A program made the translations under genes and the position numbers. The notes under the pieces were generated by a model. The model searched no databases, was not told the DNA's origin, and was given only the letters and a program-made list of their open reading frames with translations. From NCBI RefSeq assembly GCF_003628755.1, contig NZ_CP029256.1:2003585-2067584 (forward strand): a stretch of 64,000 nt of DNA. The letters run 5' to 3'. Shown one piece after another: positions 9,362-17,969 of this stretch. Position 1 is the first letter of the stretch. The number at the start of each line of letters is the position of its first letter. This stretch comes from Christensenella minuta. GTDB lineage: Bacteria > Bacillota > Clostridia > Christensenellales > Christensenellaceae.

Positions 9362-10390
9362 TTATTTCGTGAGGAACCGGTATTCCGTTACGTCGTGGTA
9401 GGTCTTTCCCTTCTGCAGGATGCAGGAAGGAAATTCATCGTGGTGCACGCTGTCCGGGAAAAGCTGCGTCTCAAAGCAATAGGCCGTACGCGGGCCGTAT
9501 TGCACTCCGTTCTTCCCCTTCATCTCCGGCACGAAGTTCGCCGTATAGAGCTGCATGCCCGGTTTGTCCGTATAGACCTCCATCACGCGGCCGCTCTGCG
9601 GGTCTTCAACCCGCGCCGCACGCCGGAAGCCCGCGCCCCACAAAACAAAGTTGTGGTCGTATCCCCCGCACAGCTTCATCTGCGGGAATGGATCTTCGAT
9701 CCGCTCGCCGATCAGGTGCGGATGCGTGAAATCGAGCGGAGTGCCCGCAACCTCGGCAATCTCTCCCGTGGGGATCAGGTTGCCGTCCACCGGCGTATAT
9801 TCCCCGGCGTCGATGGTCAGCACATGGTCGCTGATCTCGCCCTCCCCCCGCAGGTTGAAATAAGAATGATTTGTGAGGGACAATATGGTGTCCTCATCCG
9901 ATTCTGCAAAATATTCGAGGCGCACTGCATTATCGTCCGTAAGGGTCATTTCAATGCGCACATCCACCGCGCCCGGGAAGCCGCCTTCCCCGTCCGGACT
10001 GTGATAGGAAAGGGTCAGCATATTGCCGTCTGCCGTACCGTCCCACACCTTGCGGTTAAAGCTGTTGTCTCCTCCATGAAGAAGATTTACCCCGTTTTCG
10101 TTGCACGGGATGGCGTAATCCTTTCCGCCCACCGTGAACCGGCCGTTTGCGATCCGGTTGGCATACCGCCCGACTGTTGCGCCAAAAAAGGGATGGCCGC
10201 CAAAATACTCCTCCGGCGTTTCAAAGCCGAGCACTACATCCGCCCTATTGCCGTCTGCGTCCGGCATTTCGACCGACATAATCGTCCCGCCATAATTCGT
10301 GACCTTCATGCATCCGCCGGCTTCACTCGAAAATGTATAAACAAAAATATCCTTACCGTCTTTACTGCCAGTTTTTTGAGTTTCAATCAT
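9362..10390 (-). CDS. galM: Aldose 1-epimerase (galactose mutarotase)
   Basis: A 342-residue cytoplasmic mutarotase interconverting alpha and beta anomers of hexoses. Family signatures seen: VGRYANRIANGRF, the histidine region NLLHGG, SLTNHSYFNL with the catalytic His, and the late Glu motif YCFETQLFPDS. Length is usual for GalM. The gene stands alone with its own terminator and lies divergent to the tRNA-Val gene. Only galM-type function is supported; the sugar preference is not. Confidence 0.93.
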   Translation of the reverse strand: MIETQKTGSKDGKDIFVYTFSSEAGGCMKVTNYGGTIMSVEMPDADGNRADVVLGFETPEEYFGGHPFFGATVGRYANRIANGRFTVGGKDYAIPCNENGVNLLHGGDNSFNRKVWDGTADGNMLTLSYHSPDGEGGFPGAVDVRIEMTLTDDNAVRLEYFAESDEDTILSLTNHSYFNLRGEGEISDHVLTIDAGEYTPVDGNLIPTGEIAEVAGTPLDFTHPHLIGERIEDPFPQMKLCGGYDHNFVLWGAGFRRAARVEDPQSGRVMEVYTDKPGMQLYTANFVPEMKGKNGVQYGPRTAYCFETQLFPDSVHHDEFPSCILQKGKTYHDVTEYRFLTK

Positions 10391-10485
10391 GATCTTTACC
10401 GCCCTTTTGATTTGCTATTATTATTCTACATCAAAAGCGGCTTTTTTCCTATCCGTTATCAATCAATTTTTTGTGAAATTTTCTT

Positions 10486-10513
10486 TTGCAATATGAAGGA
10501 GGTGTGCTATAAT
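10486..10513 (+). promoter_or_regulatory. Promoter of tRNA-Val
   Basis: TTGCAA (10486-10491), 16-nt spacer, TATAAT (10508-10513); the tRNA begins 10 nt downstream. Confidence 0.8.
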
Positions 10514-10523
10514 AGTTAGCAGT

Positions 10524-10600
10524 GGAGGCATAGCTCAGTTGGTCAGAGTACCTGCTTCACATGTAGGGGGTCGCTGGTTCGAGCCCAGCTGTCTCCACCA
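10524..10600 (+). tRNA. tRNA-Val (anticodon CAC)
   Basis: A 77-nt cloverleaf including encoded CCA. Acceptor GGAGGCA pairs with TGTCTCC (one G-T). The anticodon arm is CCTGC-TTCACAT-GTAGG with CAC at 10558-10560 and the T arm is GCTGG-TTCGAGC-CCAGC. The 3' end is the prophage integration site; integration leaves the tRNA sequence intact. Confidence 0.95.
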
Positions 10601-10602
10601 AA
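10585..10602 (+). other. attL core (18 bp)
   Basis: CCAGCTGTCTCCACCAAA, the last part of tRNA-Val plus two bases, is repeated exactly at 44392-44409 beside the integrase gene. It marks the left boundary of the prophage. Confidence 0.93.
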
Positions 10603-10612
10603 CACCAAATAG

Positions 10613-10640
10613 ACCCGCTATTTAAGCGGGTTTTCTTTTT
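10613..10640 (+). terminator. Phage-side terminator behind tRNA-Val
   Basis: ACCCGCT / AGCGGGT hairpin with loop ATTTA and a T-rich tail (TTTTCTTTTTT). It lies inside the prophage left arm, so it supplies the terminator for the tRNA in the lysogen. A near copy sits at 55460-55480. Confidence 0.85.
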
Positions 10641-10644
10641 TCCA

Positions 10645-10665
10645 TACACGTTTTTTACACGTTTT
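10645..10665 (+). repeat. Left arm-type integrase sites
   Basis: Two direct copies of TACACGTTTT at 10645-10654 and 10656-10665 with an 11-bp period. The same arrangement occurs right of the integrase (44248-44268) and in the orphan site at 55491-55511. Arm-type binding sites of a tyrosine recombinase are the natural reading. Confidence 0.7.
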
Positions 10666-10717
10666 ATGCGATGTCGGTGTTCCATCCTCCATATATTTGG
10701 GTTTTTCACACCTTCGC

Positions 10718-10755
10718 AAAAAAAGGGCCGCCCACGCATCAGCGCAAGCGGCCCC
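10718..10755 (-). terminator. Terminator of the late operon
   Basis: Stem GGGCCGC / GCGGCCC at 10726-10732 and 10749-10755, followed on the minus strand by a run of T (10718-10725), directly after the holin gene. Confidence 0.85.
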
Positions 10756-10761
10756 ACATCC

Positions 10762-11046
10762 TCAACCTTTCGGCTCTGTATACCCCTGCGCTTGCTCGCT
10801 GTCCTTAATCCCTTTTGTGGTCGGGTCGGTCAGCACGCCAATAAACGACAACGCCGCCATCGCCACCGTGCCAATCAGGAACGGGTTTGTGAAGAACTGC
10901 TGCAGCACGTTCCCGATGCTCTCCCACGTCGTCATGTCCGCGTACGACAGCCCGTAATACGCAAGCACAGGCGATGCGATCACGCCTAACAGCCCTACCC
11001 AAAACAGCGGGCTTTTTGCCCGTACCTTCCAATTAATTTTACTCAT
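10762..11046 (-). CDS. Phage holin, phiLC3-type
   Basis: A 94-residue membrane protein that would form the lesion letting the endolysin reach the wall. It begins MSKINWKVRAKSPLFWVGLL and ends its second helix with GVLTDPTTKG, both hallmarks of phiLC3-family holins; two helices are visible. The start ATG at 11046 has GGAG 6 nt upstream, whereas the longer frame has no ribosome site. It is the last gene before the late terminator and lies directly after the amidase gene. Confidence 0.9.
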   Translation of the reverse strand: MSKINWKVRAKSPLFWVGLLGVIASPVLAYYGLSYADMTTWESIGNVLQQFFTNPFLIGTVAMAALSFIGVLTDPTTKGIKDSEQAQGYTEPKG

Positions 11047-11060
11047 AGCTTTCTCCTTTC

Positions 11061-11903
11061 TTATTCCCCCGGCGCGGGCTCCCACAAGATCGCCCACGTC
11101 AGTTCGCCGCACTTACCGTCCGGCTTGTTGCCGTTGTAGCGGCATCCCACGTCCCTTCCTTCGTTGATCCTCGCCTGCTGGAACGCAATCACGGCATCTC
11201 TGGTCTTATCACCAAACTCCCCATCTATTTTTCCCGGATCGGCAAGATGTGCCTTGAGCCGCTCTTGCAACTGCCGCACATCGTCGCCCGTCATCATCGG
11301 GCTGGTGCGTTTTAATACCCGCGTAAGCTCCGGCACATTCGCGGACGGGCTGGGCGGCGTTGCCGTGTTCGGCACAACGCCTCCGGCAATGGAAAGAATC
11401 GCGGCCGTGATCCCCTGAACGATCTCATTAAACTTGCTGTCAAACAACGCGTTGTCCCCAGCATTATCTATGAATCCGCACTCGATGGTCGTTGCAGGCA
11501 TGGTCGTATGGGAGAGCACATAGGTGTTCCTGTCCTGCACCTTAACGCCCCGGTCACGGAACCCAACACCCACAAGCGCGCTTTGGACCGCCTGCGCCAT
11601 TTCCCGCGACGTTGCGCTTGCACCAGTTACGATCAGGCACTCCGCGCCCGCACCGCCTCCTGCGTTGCGGTGAAAAGCAATGAACAGGTCCGCACCCCAC
11701 AGGTTCGCGTTCTTCGCAATGTCTTTCACATTGATAAGGTAGTCCGCATTCCGCTCCAGTTCTACAGTGTGTCCCGCCGCTTTCAGCTTGTCCGCCACTG
11801 CGGACGCATAACGCAGCGCGTCGTCCTTTTCCTGCCGTCCTCCGACGCCTACGGCCCCGCTGTCGCTCCCGCCGTGACCCGGGTTGATATAAATTTTACT
11901 CAT
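11061..11903 (-). CDS. Endolysin: N-acetylmuramoyl-L-alanine amidase
   Basis: A 280-residue lysis enzyme cutting the amide bond between muramic acid and the stem peptide. The N-terminal Amidase_3 domain (about 1-165) starts SKIYINPGHGGSDSGAVG with the zinc His, and has a second His in LFIAFHRN and the catalytic Glu in TTIECGFIDN. The C-terminal part (about 195-275) is a peptidoglycan-binding-like domain with 'DDVRQLQERL' and 'GKIDGEFGDKTRDAVIAFQQ'. No signal peptide is seen, so release should depend on the adjacent holin. Confidence 0.93.
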   Translation of the reverse strand: MSKIYINPGHGGSDSGAVGVGGRQEKDDALRYASAVADKLKAAGHTVELERNADYLINVKDIAKNANLWGADLFIAFHRNAGGGAGAECLIVTGASATSREMAQAVQSALVGVGFRDRGVKVQDRNTYVLSHTTMPATTIECGFIDNAGDNALFDSKFNEIVQGITAAILSIAGGVVPNTATPPSPSANVPELTRVLKRTSPMMTGDDVRQLQERLKAHLADPGKIDGEFGDKTRDAVIAFQQARINEGRDVGCRYNGNKPDGKCGELTWAILWEPAPGE

Positions 11904-12005
11904 TGTTCTTTCTCCTCCTTTAAATTCGAGGCGCTTCCGCGCCTTATTTCACCTACAGCTTTTTCACATCTTCAACCAATCCAAAATAAAAACGGCTCTC
12001 GCCGC

Positions 12006-12275
12006 CTAGTGGTCTTTTTGTATATGATCGATTCTTTTGTGCGCTTGCTTTGCGCTTTCTTCTACCGCCGTAATTCTGTGTTCGTGGTCGTCCACCTTGC
12101 AATCGAGCTTTTCGACGTCGCTTTTTATGCCAAGTATCGTGTCGAGCTTTGCGTCTACACCGCCCCGCCACTTGCTGTCATTCGCTATTTTTTTGTCCCG
12201 TCCGGTCAGCCACCCCGCAAGGCCGACAAAGCACCCGACTGCGGCAATCAGGATTGTGATTTCTATTTGCATCAT
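12006..12275 (-). CDS. XhlA/BhlA-like phage membrane protein
   Basis: An 89-residue protein with one N-terminal membrane helix (IEITILIAAVGCFVGLAGWL) followed by a heptad-rich coiled coil (VEKLDCKVDDHEHRITAVEE). This layout is that of XhlA/hemolysin-like lysis accessory proteins. Its ATG overlaps the stop of the tail-fibre gene (ATGA). The function as lysis helper is inferred from shape and position. Confidence 0.65.
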   Translation of the reverse strand: MMQIEITILIAAVGCFVGLAGWLTGRDKKIANDSKWRGGVDAKLDTILGIKSDVEKLDCKVDDHEHRITAVEESAKQAHKRIDHIQKDH

Positions 12276-13522
12276 GCCTTATCCCCCAATCCGTCAATTT
12301 CTTCCTGCGTGAGGATTCCTTTGGAAACGAGCAGCGCCGAAAGCGCGTCAAATTTTGCAGCTTTCGCTTTAATCCCATTTATCTCCATTTCATGTATCTG
12401 CCACCCGGCCACAGTACGCGAAATCAATTCGTTGCTGTCAAATCCTTCTACTTGCTCATTTCCATCATCATCCGTGCCATACGTTGCCATGCGCCGGTCT
12501 ATCTCTGCAAGCTGTTCTGCAATAAATCCCGTGTGTACCTTATCTGGATCGTCGCATTCACACAATGATGTAAAGTTGACCACAAGGATTTTTAATAATA
12601 CTTTTCTGATCTCTTCCAGGTCTGCGGCGTTGATATTCGTCTTCCACCGCTGTGATGATGTAGAGCGGTAAAAATGATGGCCGCTTGCGCTGTCGGAAAT
12701 ATGAGTGTTCGCCGCCGCCGTCGTTGTACGGTTATATGTACCCTGCGATTTCAGCGCACCCGTCGCGTTTATCGTTGGTGCGACAACCTCTCCCGCTGCC
12801 GATATATACAGCGGCGTCGCCACAACACTTGTCCCATCGGCATTATATACGTGAAAATATAGATTATTTCCGCTGTCATAGTGAATCCTGAACCGCCTTG
12901 ACCCGCCCGTAAACCACATAGAACCGTCCGCTACATCTATCCTGAAATTAGGCGCTATGATGTTTCCACTTGCGTCAAGACTTCCATCTAATACTTGTGC
13001 TCCGCTATTTTTCAATACATCCGCGGCAAGCGCATACAACACTGCGGCTTTTCCGCCCAGCTTCTCCGCGTCGATCTCCGCAGCGCCGATCTGCCGCGTG
13101 ATGCCTGTGATGTTGCCGCTCACGATCTGCAACACCGCGATCTCGCCCTCATAGACGCTCCCCGTGCCGTTGATATCCTCCTGTACCAGGGCCGGGAATG
13201 TCGGCGTTGCGGAAAAGTCCGTTACCCACCCAACCTGGCCCGGCCCCGTCTCACTCGCTTCCTGCGTTAGGTCAATCCTGCATATGAGGCGCACATATCC
13301 GTCTGTAAGCGTTGGCGTGACAGGGATTGTGTCCGCCCCGTTGTTTTCGATCACAGCGCCTTTCAGGATAAAGTGCCCGCCTCCTACAGTGATCGAATTC
13401 GATGTAGATGTGACCTCACACCCGCTTCCGATGATCCCATCTCCCATGATCTCCGCAAGAATGCTTCTCCAGTTTTTCGCCGTATTGTTCCGCCTGTCAA
13501 AGATCAATCCGTTTAATGCCAT
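12272..13522 (-). CDS. Tail fibre/receptor-binding protein with S74-type chaperone domain
   Basis: A 416-residue tail tip protein. The N-terminal part (MALNGLIFDRRNNTAKNW) resembles siphovirus tail-tip proteins. The C-terminal ~120 residues hold the features of the Peptidase_S74 intramolecular chaperone: a Ser followed by RWKTNI, then HTGFIAEQLAEI, and a helical end. In this family the domain trimerises the fibre and then cleaves itself off. The start is ATG 13522, with GGAGGG 7 nt upstream and the previous stop 1 nt away. Confidence 0.8.
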   Translation of the reverse strand: MALNGLIFDRRNNTAKNWRSILAEIMGDGIIGSGCEVTSTSNSITVGGGHFILKGAVIENNGADTIPVTPTLTDGYVRLICRIDLTQEASETGPGQVGWVTDFSATPTFPALVQEDINGTGSVYEGEIAVLQIVSGNITGITRQIGAAEIDAEKLGGKAAVLYALAADVLKNSGAQVLDGSLDASGNIIAPNFRIDVADGSMWFTGGSRRFRIHYDSGNNLYFHVYNADGTSVVATPLYISAAGEVVAPTINATGALKSQGTYNRTTTAAANTHISDSASGHHFYRSTSSQRWKTNINAADLEEIRKVLLKILVVNFTSLCECDDPDKVHTGFIAEQLAEIDRRMATYGTDDDGNEQVEGFDSNELISRTVAGWQIHEMEINGIKAKAAKFDALSALLVSKGILTQEEIDGLGDKA

Positions 13523-13523
13523 A

Positions 13524-14513
13524 CTATTTCCCTCCAAGCCTCATGTTTATTTTTTCATCCAGCATAATCCGCAGTTCTCCACTTTTGTATACCGTTTTGG
13601 TTCGTTCGCTGCTTTTACGGATTGCGGAGATGTAACTGTTAAGCACCCGACCTTCCTTCGTTCGGATGGTCAGGTTATCATAAAATTCGTAATCCTTTCC
13701 GCATGCAAATTCAATCAAATGCGAATCGCTGTTTTCCGTAAACTTGTTTTTGACTTCCTGCGCCGCGTTTGCCGCCTCGCTCACGCTTAAGACTTCCCAC
13801 GTACCGTCCACCCGGTTTTCATCAGTATAGGTGTTCGTGATCGTCCCATCCTTGAGCAAATACCAGTCCCGCCGCGCTCCGGTGTCTTCCGCAACCGTCG
13901 TGATCTTCCCGATGGCCTCATGCGCAAAAGATTCCTCCAGAATCTCGTAGTCCGACAAATCCAGGAATACCTTGTGCGTCTGCCTGTCCCGGTAATAGAT
14001 ACGCATCACCAGCTTGCCGTTCACCACTGAATAAGATGTGTGGATGTTGTACAGCCGCCGCACCTTGGATAGGTACGACTTTACATTCCACACCCCGTCT
14101 TCTACGTCAGGAAGGGCGCTTCCAGCCGTAGACGTAGAGGCGGCCACCGTTAGGTACGGCGTGGCATACACTGCGTCCGGCTGATTCACATAATACTTGT
14201 CGATCAGCGACTTGATATATCCCTCGATACTCCCGCTGACCGTTCCGGGCGCGTCCGGGATATCCCGTGAAAAGAGCGTGTCAATATCACTGCACGTGAC
14301 GCTTAGCGTCTCCCGGTCTTTATCCACCTCCTTCACGACCCCGAAAAATTTCCCGGCAAAGAAAAAGTCCCCCGCTTTTGCGGAAGACCCTGTTCCCTTG
14401 ACCGTAAATTCCGATACCTCATCGTAAATGGACTGCACCGTCATGTCATAGCTAAGCGCCGTGGCATGATGCTTGAGCTTAAAGGTGTGCCTGTCCCGTA
14501 TATATGCGATCAT
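13524..14513 (-). CDS. Phage tail protein (tail hub/Tal-like N-terminus)
   Basis: A 329-residue structural protein placed between the distal tail protein and the fibre, where siphoviruses encode the tail-associated hub (Tal/gp27-like). It begins MIAYIRDRHTFKLKHHATAL and is beta-rich with no lytic domain seen, so it probably is the hub only. The start ATG at 14513 follows AAGGGG that overlaps the preceding stop codon. The assignment rests on gene order and general fold; no catalytic motif is visible. Confidence 0.7.
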   Translation of the reverse strand: MIAYIRDRHTFKLKHHATALSYDMTVQSIYDEVSEFTVKGTGSSAKAGDFFFAGKFFGVVKEVDKDRETLSVTCSDIDTLFSRDIPDAPGTVSGSIEGYIKSLIDKYYVNQPDAVYATPYLTVAASTSTAGSALPDVEDGVWNVKSYLSKVRRLYNIHTSYSVVNGKLVMRIYYRDRQTHKVFLDLSDYEILEESFAHEAIGKITTVAEDTGARRDWYLLKDGTITNTYTDENRVDGTWEVLSVSEAANAAQEVKNKFTENSDSHLIEFACGKDYEFYDNLTIRTKEGRVLNSYISAIRKSSERTKTVYKSGELRIMLDEKINMRLGGK

Positions 14514-14517
14514 CTTC

Positions 14518-16119
14518 TTACCCCTTGAAATATTCGTGGACGTGTAATGTGTGTATGATTGGCTCCACGTCAAATGTAACCGTTTCCCCGGAATAGGTTG
14601 TATTTCCCGCCTGTACGGAAAGGGTTCCTTTCACGCCGTCCGTCTCCACAGTGTTTGTCCCCTGTTTGGTCTCAAATATCCCGGGGGCTTCTATCGACGT
14701 TCTCGTCGGCTCCGCAAGCCCGTATTGCACCTTAACGGGCGTTCCCGCCGCCTTCTGCGCGGCAAGCCACGCCTTGATAAGCGCTGCTTTCTCCGCGTCC
14801 GAAAAGGATTCGTCCCACTCATCCAGTGCCGCCTTCGCGATAGACAGATAGACCGCACTGGAGGAATTCGCCCCGCGCATAAAATTAGACTGCGGGTTCG
14901 TAACGCCCATCTCTTTTATCTGAAAATGGCTCGACATCAGATTCATCATTCCGGCCTTTTTTTCCGGGATAACAATATATGCCGCGATATAGTCCGTTGA
15001 GGAAGCTCCCGCGACTGCCCAATTCTCTGTGCCGTTAAATTCCACGAACTCTACGTTCCGCACGGTCCCGCCCGCGTCCGCGTCCACATGATCCTGCGCG
15101 GTAATATTCCCGTCCGCATCCCGCAGGGCGCGTAACGGTTGGTCTATTGGGATGCTCACTGCCTTAGAACCGTTGACCGTAATGTCTATTGCGCCGCCGT
15201 CTCCCACGCTCTCGATCTCACTCGGATGCTCTGGGGATGGCATATTTTCCCCGGCTTCCTGCACAGAGTTCCCACCGATCCGCGTAACCTTGCCATAGGC
15301 CGGAGCCGTGTCTGCCGCCAGTGTCGCCCGCACTTCTTTTCCGACTGGAAGCGTAAAGAAATTAGCCACATTCTCGTTGAGAGATTCCACAAGGTCAGTG
15401 CGTGTGTTCCCGCTCACTTTCCACACCCCGTCTGCGTTTGGCCGGGAGGAATAATATATGCGGTCCCCCGCCTCCACCGACACGCCGGACAGGTCAAGCG
15501 CCCCAATCAGCTCCCCCGTTGCGTTGTCCTCTGCCTTGAAGTAGATATTTGAACACGGCCCATTGACCGTCAGCTCCATCGCGGCTGGAAAATGCCCCTG
15601 CGGGGTAAATACCTGCGCGTCGCCCGCTCCGCTGTCCGAGAACTTAAACGGGAATTTGAACGTGAACCGCATTGGGTTTACCGTGGAATCCGTTTGGAAC
15701 AGAAACGTAAGCGGGTTCTTTTTGTGATACGGGCTGGTGCCATGAAAAACGACCGGACATTCCAGCGTACCGTACAATGTTTTTTCCGTGCGCTCCAGCC
15801 CGTCCAGGCTCACATCCATGTACAGTTCCCGCCCCGGGTAGGGAACATATTTTAGCTGCATGTCTTGCGCTCCCTGTACCCAATCCACAAACTCGTGATA
15901 GGTTTGGTACGGCTCTTGTGTTTTGGACCAGAACACAAGCGTGCCGCCTATTTCCGGCTGCTCAAAATCTTTTGAGGATTCAATGAAAAATCCGTATTCC
16001 ACCTGCGCATATTCCCGGTTTTCCGCAAATCCGAGGCCGGAGGGTTCCCACATAAACTCAATATCTGATTGCAGGGACCGCTCCCGGCCTGTTCCGTCTA
16101 CAAGATAGAGTTTTCTCAA
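14518..16119 (-). CDS. Distal tail protein (Dit-like), TTG start
   Basis: A 533-residue baseplate protein that follows the tape measure, the usual Dit position. The first ~230 residues look like the Dit/'phage tail family' domain (MRKLYLVDGTGRERSLQSD, EYGFFIESSKDFEQPEIGG). The rest is a large beta-rich extension that could be a galectin-like or carbohydrate-binding insert. Translation starts at TTG 16119, overlapping the tape-measure stop (TTGA), with GGGAGG 8 nt upstream. The extension makes it longer than the simplest Dit proteins. Confidence 0.7.
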   Translation of the reverse strand: MRKLYLVDGTGRERSLQSDIEFMWEPSGLGFAENREYAQVEYGFFIESSKDFEQPEIGGTLVFWSKTQEPYQTYHEFVDWVQGAQDMQLKYVPYPGRELYMDVSLDGLERTEKTLYGTLECPVVFHGTSPYHKKNPLTFLFQTDSTVNPMRFTFKFPFKFSDSGAGDAQVFTPQGHFPAAMELTVNGPCSNIYFKAEDNATGELIGALDLSGVSVEAGDRIYYSSRPNADGVWKVSGNTRTDLVESLNENVANFFTLPVGKEVRATLAADTAPAYGKVTRIGGNSVQEAGENMPSPEHPSEIESVGDGGAIDITVNGSKAVSIPIDQPLRALRDADGNITAQDHVDADAGGTVRNVEFVEFNGTENWAVAGASSTDYIAAYIVIPEKKAGMMNLMSSHFQIKEMGVTNPQSNFMRGANSSSAVYLSIAKAALDEWDESFSDAEKAALIKAWLAAQKAAGTPVKVQYGLAEPTRTSIEAPGIFETKQGTNTVETDGVKGTLSVQAGNTTYSGETVTFDVEPIIHTLHVHEYFKG

Positions 16120-17969
16120 TTCATTAGCCTCCCTACTTTTTTCCGTACCGTATAGACCATTTGGTCCGTCATGCGCCTAATTTCCGCATCTGTCATTTTG
16201 CCTTTTACTGTGACTGGCATAGAGATATTTACCTGCATATCTCCCGTTCCGGAATTTCCTAAATTCATGTTAGGCAACGGTTGAGTGACAATCGGATCAA
16301 CACCTATAAAGGCGTTATTTACCGCTTTGCTGATGAAGGATTCCAGATCATCCGCTGCACCGACGAACTCCGGGCGTTTTTCCGCTATCTGGATAAGTTG
16401 TGGCCTGTTGAAATATCCGCCAACATCGTAGGCCCGTATCTTTGCGCCACTCGCTGTTGTTGCCGCCTCAATGGTGACAGACAAGCGGCTTTTTAGGCTA
16501 TCCATGATTCGATCAGCTTCGCTATAGAGATTCCCGGACACGGTGCGCATTCCGCGTGCCATATCATTGATGATCCCCATGCCCAAATAATAAAAGTTCC
16601 CGCCGTCGATGATGCCGCGCATGGATTGGATCGTGTCATCCATTTGATTGACCGTTTCGGCTTGCAGCGCGGTATTATCTGCTACACCTTTGCCGGATGC
16701 TGTCTGTGTGTCGGAGCCAAAGGCGTATGAGGCCGCTTCGGCGGGAGACTTTCCGGCGTTTAGCGCCGCAAGATAAGCGTTTACAAACCGTTCCGCAACC
16801 TCGCTTCCGCCGCCCTCCATTTCATCTGCAAGCTGCGAGATTAATTTCGCTTGATCCGTCCCAGCTTCTTCCAGATAGGTATATAGGGACTCCGGTATTT
16901 TTCCATACAGAGAATCGAGATTCGCAACCATATTCTGCGTAACTTGTGTGTTGTATTCGAGGTTTTCCGCAGCTTTCTTCAGCGATACTTGGTTTGACAG
17001 GTCGATCTTGTCGTTCATGTTTGTCGCCGCATCTACACGTTTCTGGTAAAGCTCCGCTTCGCGCCTCACTTCTTCTTCAAGTACCTCCGCGCGTTCCGCG
17101 TTATTGGCCTTCCAAAGCTCGAGGTTTGCCGCGTCTTCTTTGTTGAGCTTCTCTCCGTTTTCTTGGCGCTGCATAAACAGACGAGCCTCGTCTTCTGTTA
17201 TCTGTTTGGTTGCTGCCGACAGTGTCTCAATAGCTTCTGTCTCCCCCTGTGTTGATATGATTAAGGAATCGATATCTATTCCAAGGTCTTGGGCGGCAGC
17301 TTTAAATGTTTCCATTTCGTCATCTGCTTTGGCTAACGCATCCCCAGAATCTCTAAGTGTCCTTGCGTAGGATGCTGTGTCATTATCCGCGGTAGAAATA
17401 ATAGTATTTAATCTTCCTTGCTCTCCATGAAGCTTTCCTGATAGTTCAATGTTTTTTTGCAAATCTGGATGTAGCTTTGCTACCCCTTCTTGTACTTTCC
17501 TCGCCGCAATCGCATTGTCTAGCTGCAGATTATTTGTATCAGTTAATAGCTGGTTGTATCGTTCTAAAAATGCTTGCGTTTTCGCCTGTTTCGTGTATGC
17601 TTCAATTGCATCATAAATACTTCCAACATTTTCGTTAATTGCTCCTGTTTGGTCATTGATCGTAACAACTGTTTCCCCCAATACAGAGTTTAGCTCATTT
17701 GCTTTTTGCTTTAGCAACTCTTTTTGTGCAATAGAAGCACCGTCAGCCTCGTTCATGGTAATAATATCGTTGTTGAGGCTTTCGATCTCTCCCGCAAGCG
17801 TGTTTGCCATAGCAGCCTGCGCATCGATTTTTGCCGTTGAATTTTCGAATTCTGCAGCACTTTTGTTTAGGGATTCTATCAATTCTTCCGTATTATCTTT
17901 AAGGGCTTGCGCCTCCTCTGATGGTTTGGAAAGTTCGGAAAAAACGCCAATAAGCGTTGTTACTGCCAC
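16116..17969 (-). CDS. Tape measure protein, C-terminal part (frame-broken)
   Basis: Continues the tape-measure gene in the -1 frame from about 17970. It contains long helical/coiled-coil stretches (AQAALKDN... region onward) and a C-terminal part with DVGGYFNRPQLIQIAEKRPE, common at the end of siphovirus tape measures. The GTG at 17969 lacks a ribosome site, so independent translation is doubtful. Reading 'IIGLV' + 'G' + 'VAVTTLIGVF' across the junction gives a smooth membrane-type helix, showing one original protein of about 1010 residues. One extra G in the G4 run at 17969-17972 would restore it. Confidence 0.8.
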   Translation of the reverse strand: MAVTTLIGVFSELSKPSEEAQALKDNTEELIESLNKSAAEFENSTAKIDAQAAMANTLAGEIESLNNDIITMNEADGASIAQKELLKQKANELNSVLGETVVTINDQTGAINENVGSIYDAIEAYTKQAKTQAFLERYNQLLTDTNNLQLDNAIAARKVQEGVAKLHPDLQKNIELSGKLHGEQGRLNTIISTADNDTASYARTLRDSGDALAKADDEMETFKAAAQDLGIDIDSLIISTQGETEAIETLSAATKQITEDEARLFMQRQENGEKLNKEDAANLELWKANNAERAEVLEEEVRREAELYQKRVDAATNMNDKIDLSNQVSLKKAAENLEYNTQVTQNMVANLDSLYGKIPESLYTYLEEAGTDQAKLISQLADEMEGGGSEVAERFVNAYLAALNAGKSPAEAASYAFGSDTQTASGKGVADNTALQAETVNQMDDTIQSMRGIIDGGNFYYLGMGIINDMARGMRTVSGNLYSEADRIMDSLKSRLSVTIEAATTASGAKIRAYDVGGYFNRPQLIQIAEKRPEFVGAADDLESFISKAVNNAFIGVDPIVTQPLPNMNLGNSGTGDMQVNISMPVTVKGKMTDAEIRRMTDQMVYTVRKKVGRLMN